In this document: one piece after another, positions 14,285-14,899 of the stretch
Layout of the letters: each line of letters begins with the position of its first letter
Numbering within the stretch: the stretch's first letter is position 1
NCBI GenBank assembly: GCA_900546295.1
Contig: URCK01000039.1
Location: 1 to 14,899 of the forward strand
Reading direction: 5' to 3'
From: an uncultured Eubacteriales bacterium
GTDB taxonomy: Bacteria > Bacillota > Clostridia > Oscillospirales > Oscillospiraceae
Length of the DNA stretch: 14,899 bases
Translations under genes and position numbers: made by a program
Notes under the pieces: generated by a model
Database searches by the model: none
Told to the model about the DNA's origin: nothing
The model's input: only the letters and a program-made list of their open reading frames with translations

Positions 14285-14437
14285 TCAGCTTTCTGCTGTA
14301 ATATAGATTTCTTCCGCTTGCTGTTGGGCGGCGATAAGGGTTTCTTTCGCAGTGCCGTAGTTTTGCTTTTCCATTTGCTCCAATGCATCGGTGATGGCGT
14401 TGAACAATGTCGTATACATTTTCTGGTAATCTGTCAT
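14285..14437 (-). CDS. 50-residue conserved-looking small protein, unknown function
   Basis: The reading frame starts MTDYQKMYTTLFNAIT and ends EEIYITAES. It is predicted to be largely helical, with heptad-like leucine, isoleucine and alanine spacing and a glutamine-rich stretch (AAQQQAEE), so it could form a helical hairpin or bundle. There is no signal or membrane segment. The ATG at 14437 has a perfect GGAGG seven bases upstream and a well-spaced promoter further up, which supports a real gene despite the size. It is divergent from the RHH gene and shares its control region. I recall similar short proteins in Clostridia mobile regions but no function. Confidence 0.7.
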   Translation of the reverse strand: MTDYQKMYTTLFNAITDALEQMEKQNYGTAKETLIAAQQQAEEIYITAES

Positions 14438-14441
14438 ATCG

Positions 14442-14541
14442 AAACCTCCGAACATATTTTAGATACATTCTGCATCTACTATGCACATGATACTTCAAAA
14501 CAAGCTTATTGTAAACGCATAATAAATATGTTTTGAGGTTT
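14442..14541. promoter_or_regulatory. Divergent control region with mirrored 18-base inverted repeat
   Basis: AAACCTCCGAACATATTT (14442-14459) and AAATATGTTTTGAGGTTT (14524-14541) are inverted copies with 16 of 18 matches. Each covers the ribosome site of one of the two divergent genes. Between them the minus strand has TTTACA (14515-14510), 17 bases, TATCAT (14492-14487), a good sigma-A promoter for the 50-residue gene. A weaker plus-strand candidate is TTCAAA-18-CATAAT. The repeat could be the operator of the RHH protein encoded next door. Confidence 0.65.
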
Positions 14542-14545
14542 TTAT

Positions 14546-14707
14546 ATGGCTATTAAGAGTTTATCTATCCGTATTGATGAAGAAATGCTGCATAAGCTTC
14601 ACGTTGTGGCCGACTACGAAGGCCGCAGCGCAAACAATGAAATTCTGATCTTGATCCGCGATGCAATCGAGGCCTACGAAGAAAAGCACGGCAAAATCGA
14701 ACTTTGA
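14546..14707 (+). CDS. Arc-type ribbon-helix-helix DNA-binding protein
   Basis: A 53-residue protein with the full ribbon-helix-helix plan. The beta strand is KSLSIRID (4-11), followed by helix A EEMLHKLHVVADYEG, the turn RSANNE, and helix B ILILIRDAIEAYEEKHG. Arc/MetJ-type proteins of this size dimerise through the strand and bind operators as transcription repressors, often of their own gene or of a toxin-antitoxin or mobile-element pair. The ATG at 14546 has TTGAGG seven bases upstream. It is divergent from the 50-residue gene across a 108-base region with an inverted repeat that is a natural operator candidate. Codon use is less GC-rich than in the chromosomal neighbours, which fits transfer. 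Confidence 0.85.
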   Translation: MAIKSLSIRIDEEMLHKLHVVADYEGRSANNEILILIRDAIEAYEEKHGKIEL

Positions 14708-14899
14708 TGTGGCGACAAAGACGGTCTTCCCCGCGGCGGCGAGCGAAGCAATGCCGCCGGTGCGCACCGCAGTCTGCCGCCGAGCCACCGTCACTCGCGC
14801 CCCACGGAGTAGGGCGCGGTTGCTGCCGGTAACGACTCGCAGGAACTCGTGGCGAAGCCACGTACACCGCACCTACACTGCGCAGCGCGTGCAGCCCTT
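14708..14899. other. GC-rich structured non-coding tail
   Basis: After the RHH gene no credible gene is seen to the window end. The stretch carries the right copy of the 23-base inverted repeat (14736-14758) and short inverted repeats, for example CGCGCCC/GGGCGCG (about 14796-14818) and CGTGGC-GAA-GCCACG (about 14849-14863). It may be part of a repetitive element that continues beyond the window. Confidence 0.4.

Larger units (their letters stand above)
14243..14758. repeat. 23-base perfect inverted repeat flanking a micro-gene pair
   Basis: The sequence at 14243-14265 (GGCGGCATTGCTTCGC, then TCGCCGC) recurs exactly in reverse complement at 14736-14758. The copies lie 20 bases beyond the end of the left gene and 28 beyond the right gene, so they bracket the pair like terminal repeats. 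The span of about 516 bases is richer in AT in its centre than the neighbourhood. No transposase is encoded inside. It could be a non-autonomous mobile element or two copies of a genome-wide repeat. Confidence 0.6.

Noticed and set aside
14561..14872. Minus-strand open frames over the RHH gene and tail
   Set aside because: They are antisense to the RHH gene, lack ribosome sites and give Arg-rich products typical of repeat regions.

Overview
The window reads as chromosomal DNA of a GC-rich member of the Clostridia, most likely Oscillospiraceae. The pointers are split glycine-dehydrogenase-type genes, Gram-positive AGGAGG ribosome sites, a short bacterial glucose-6-phosphate isomerase and small hairpin-rich repeats. 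This placement is by recognition, not by a database search.

Left part (1-5940, minus strand). A four-gene operon runs leftward: an SDR dehydrogenase, a GcvPA-like protein, a GcvPB-like protein and an ATP-NAD kinase/AcoX-family protein. It ends at a strong hairpin (586-620) and is followed by a truncated proC. Upstream of the SDR lies a near-consensus sigma-54 promoter (5639-5654), with tandem TGTCA-containing repeats about 130-200 bases further upstream that look like an enhancer-binding-protein site. The P-protein pair keeps the PLP lysine but has lost several near-invariant motifs of glycine decarboxylase. No gcvH, gcvT or lipoamide dehydrogenase is present. This is the best candidate here for an undescribed system: a sigma-54-controlled P-protein-like PLP decarboxylase coupled to an SDR.

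Middle (5942-11723). There is a diacylglycerol-kinase-family lipid kinase on the minus strand. An AI-2E-family membrane protein and a DUF3810 HEXXH membrane protein form a plus-strand pair. A polar amino acid ABC importer on the minus strand is ordered binding protein, permease, ATPase, with two hairpins between the first two genes. The binding-protein promoter region carries a direct repeat.

Right part (11988-14899). pgi and a small orphan P-loop protein lie on the plus strand, each with a good sigma-A promoter. Next comes a tandem array of terminator-like hairpins with a period of about 90 bases. Last is a compact cassette of two divergent micro-genes, a 50-residue unknown protein and a 53-residue Arc-type ribbon-helix-helix protein. 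An 18-base inverted repeat covers both ribosome sites, and a perfect 23-base inverted repeat flanks the cassette, giving it the look of a small mobile or repetitive element.
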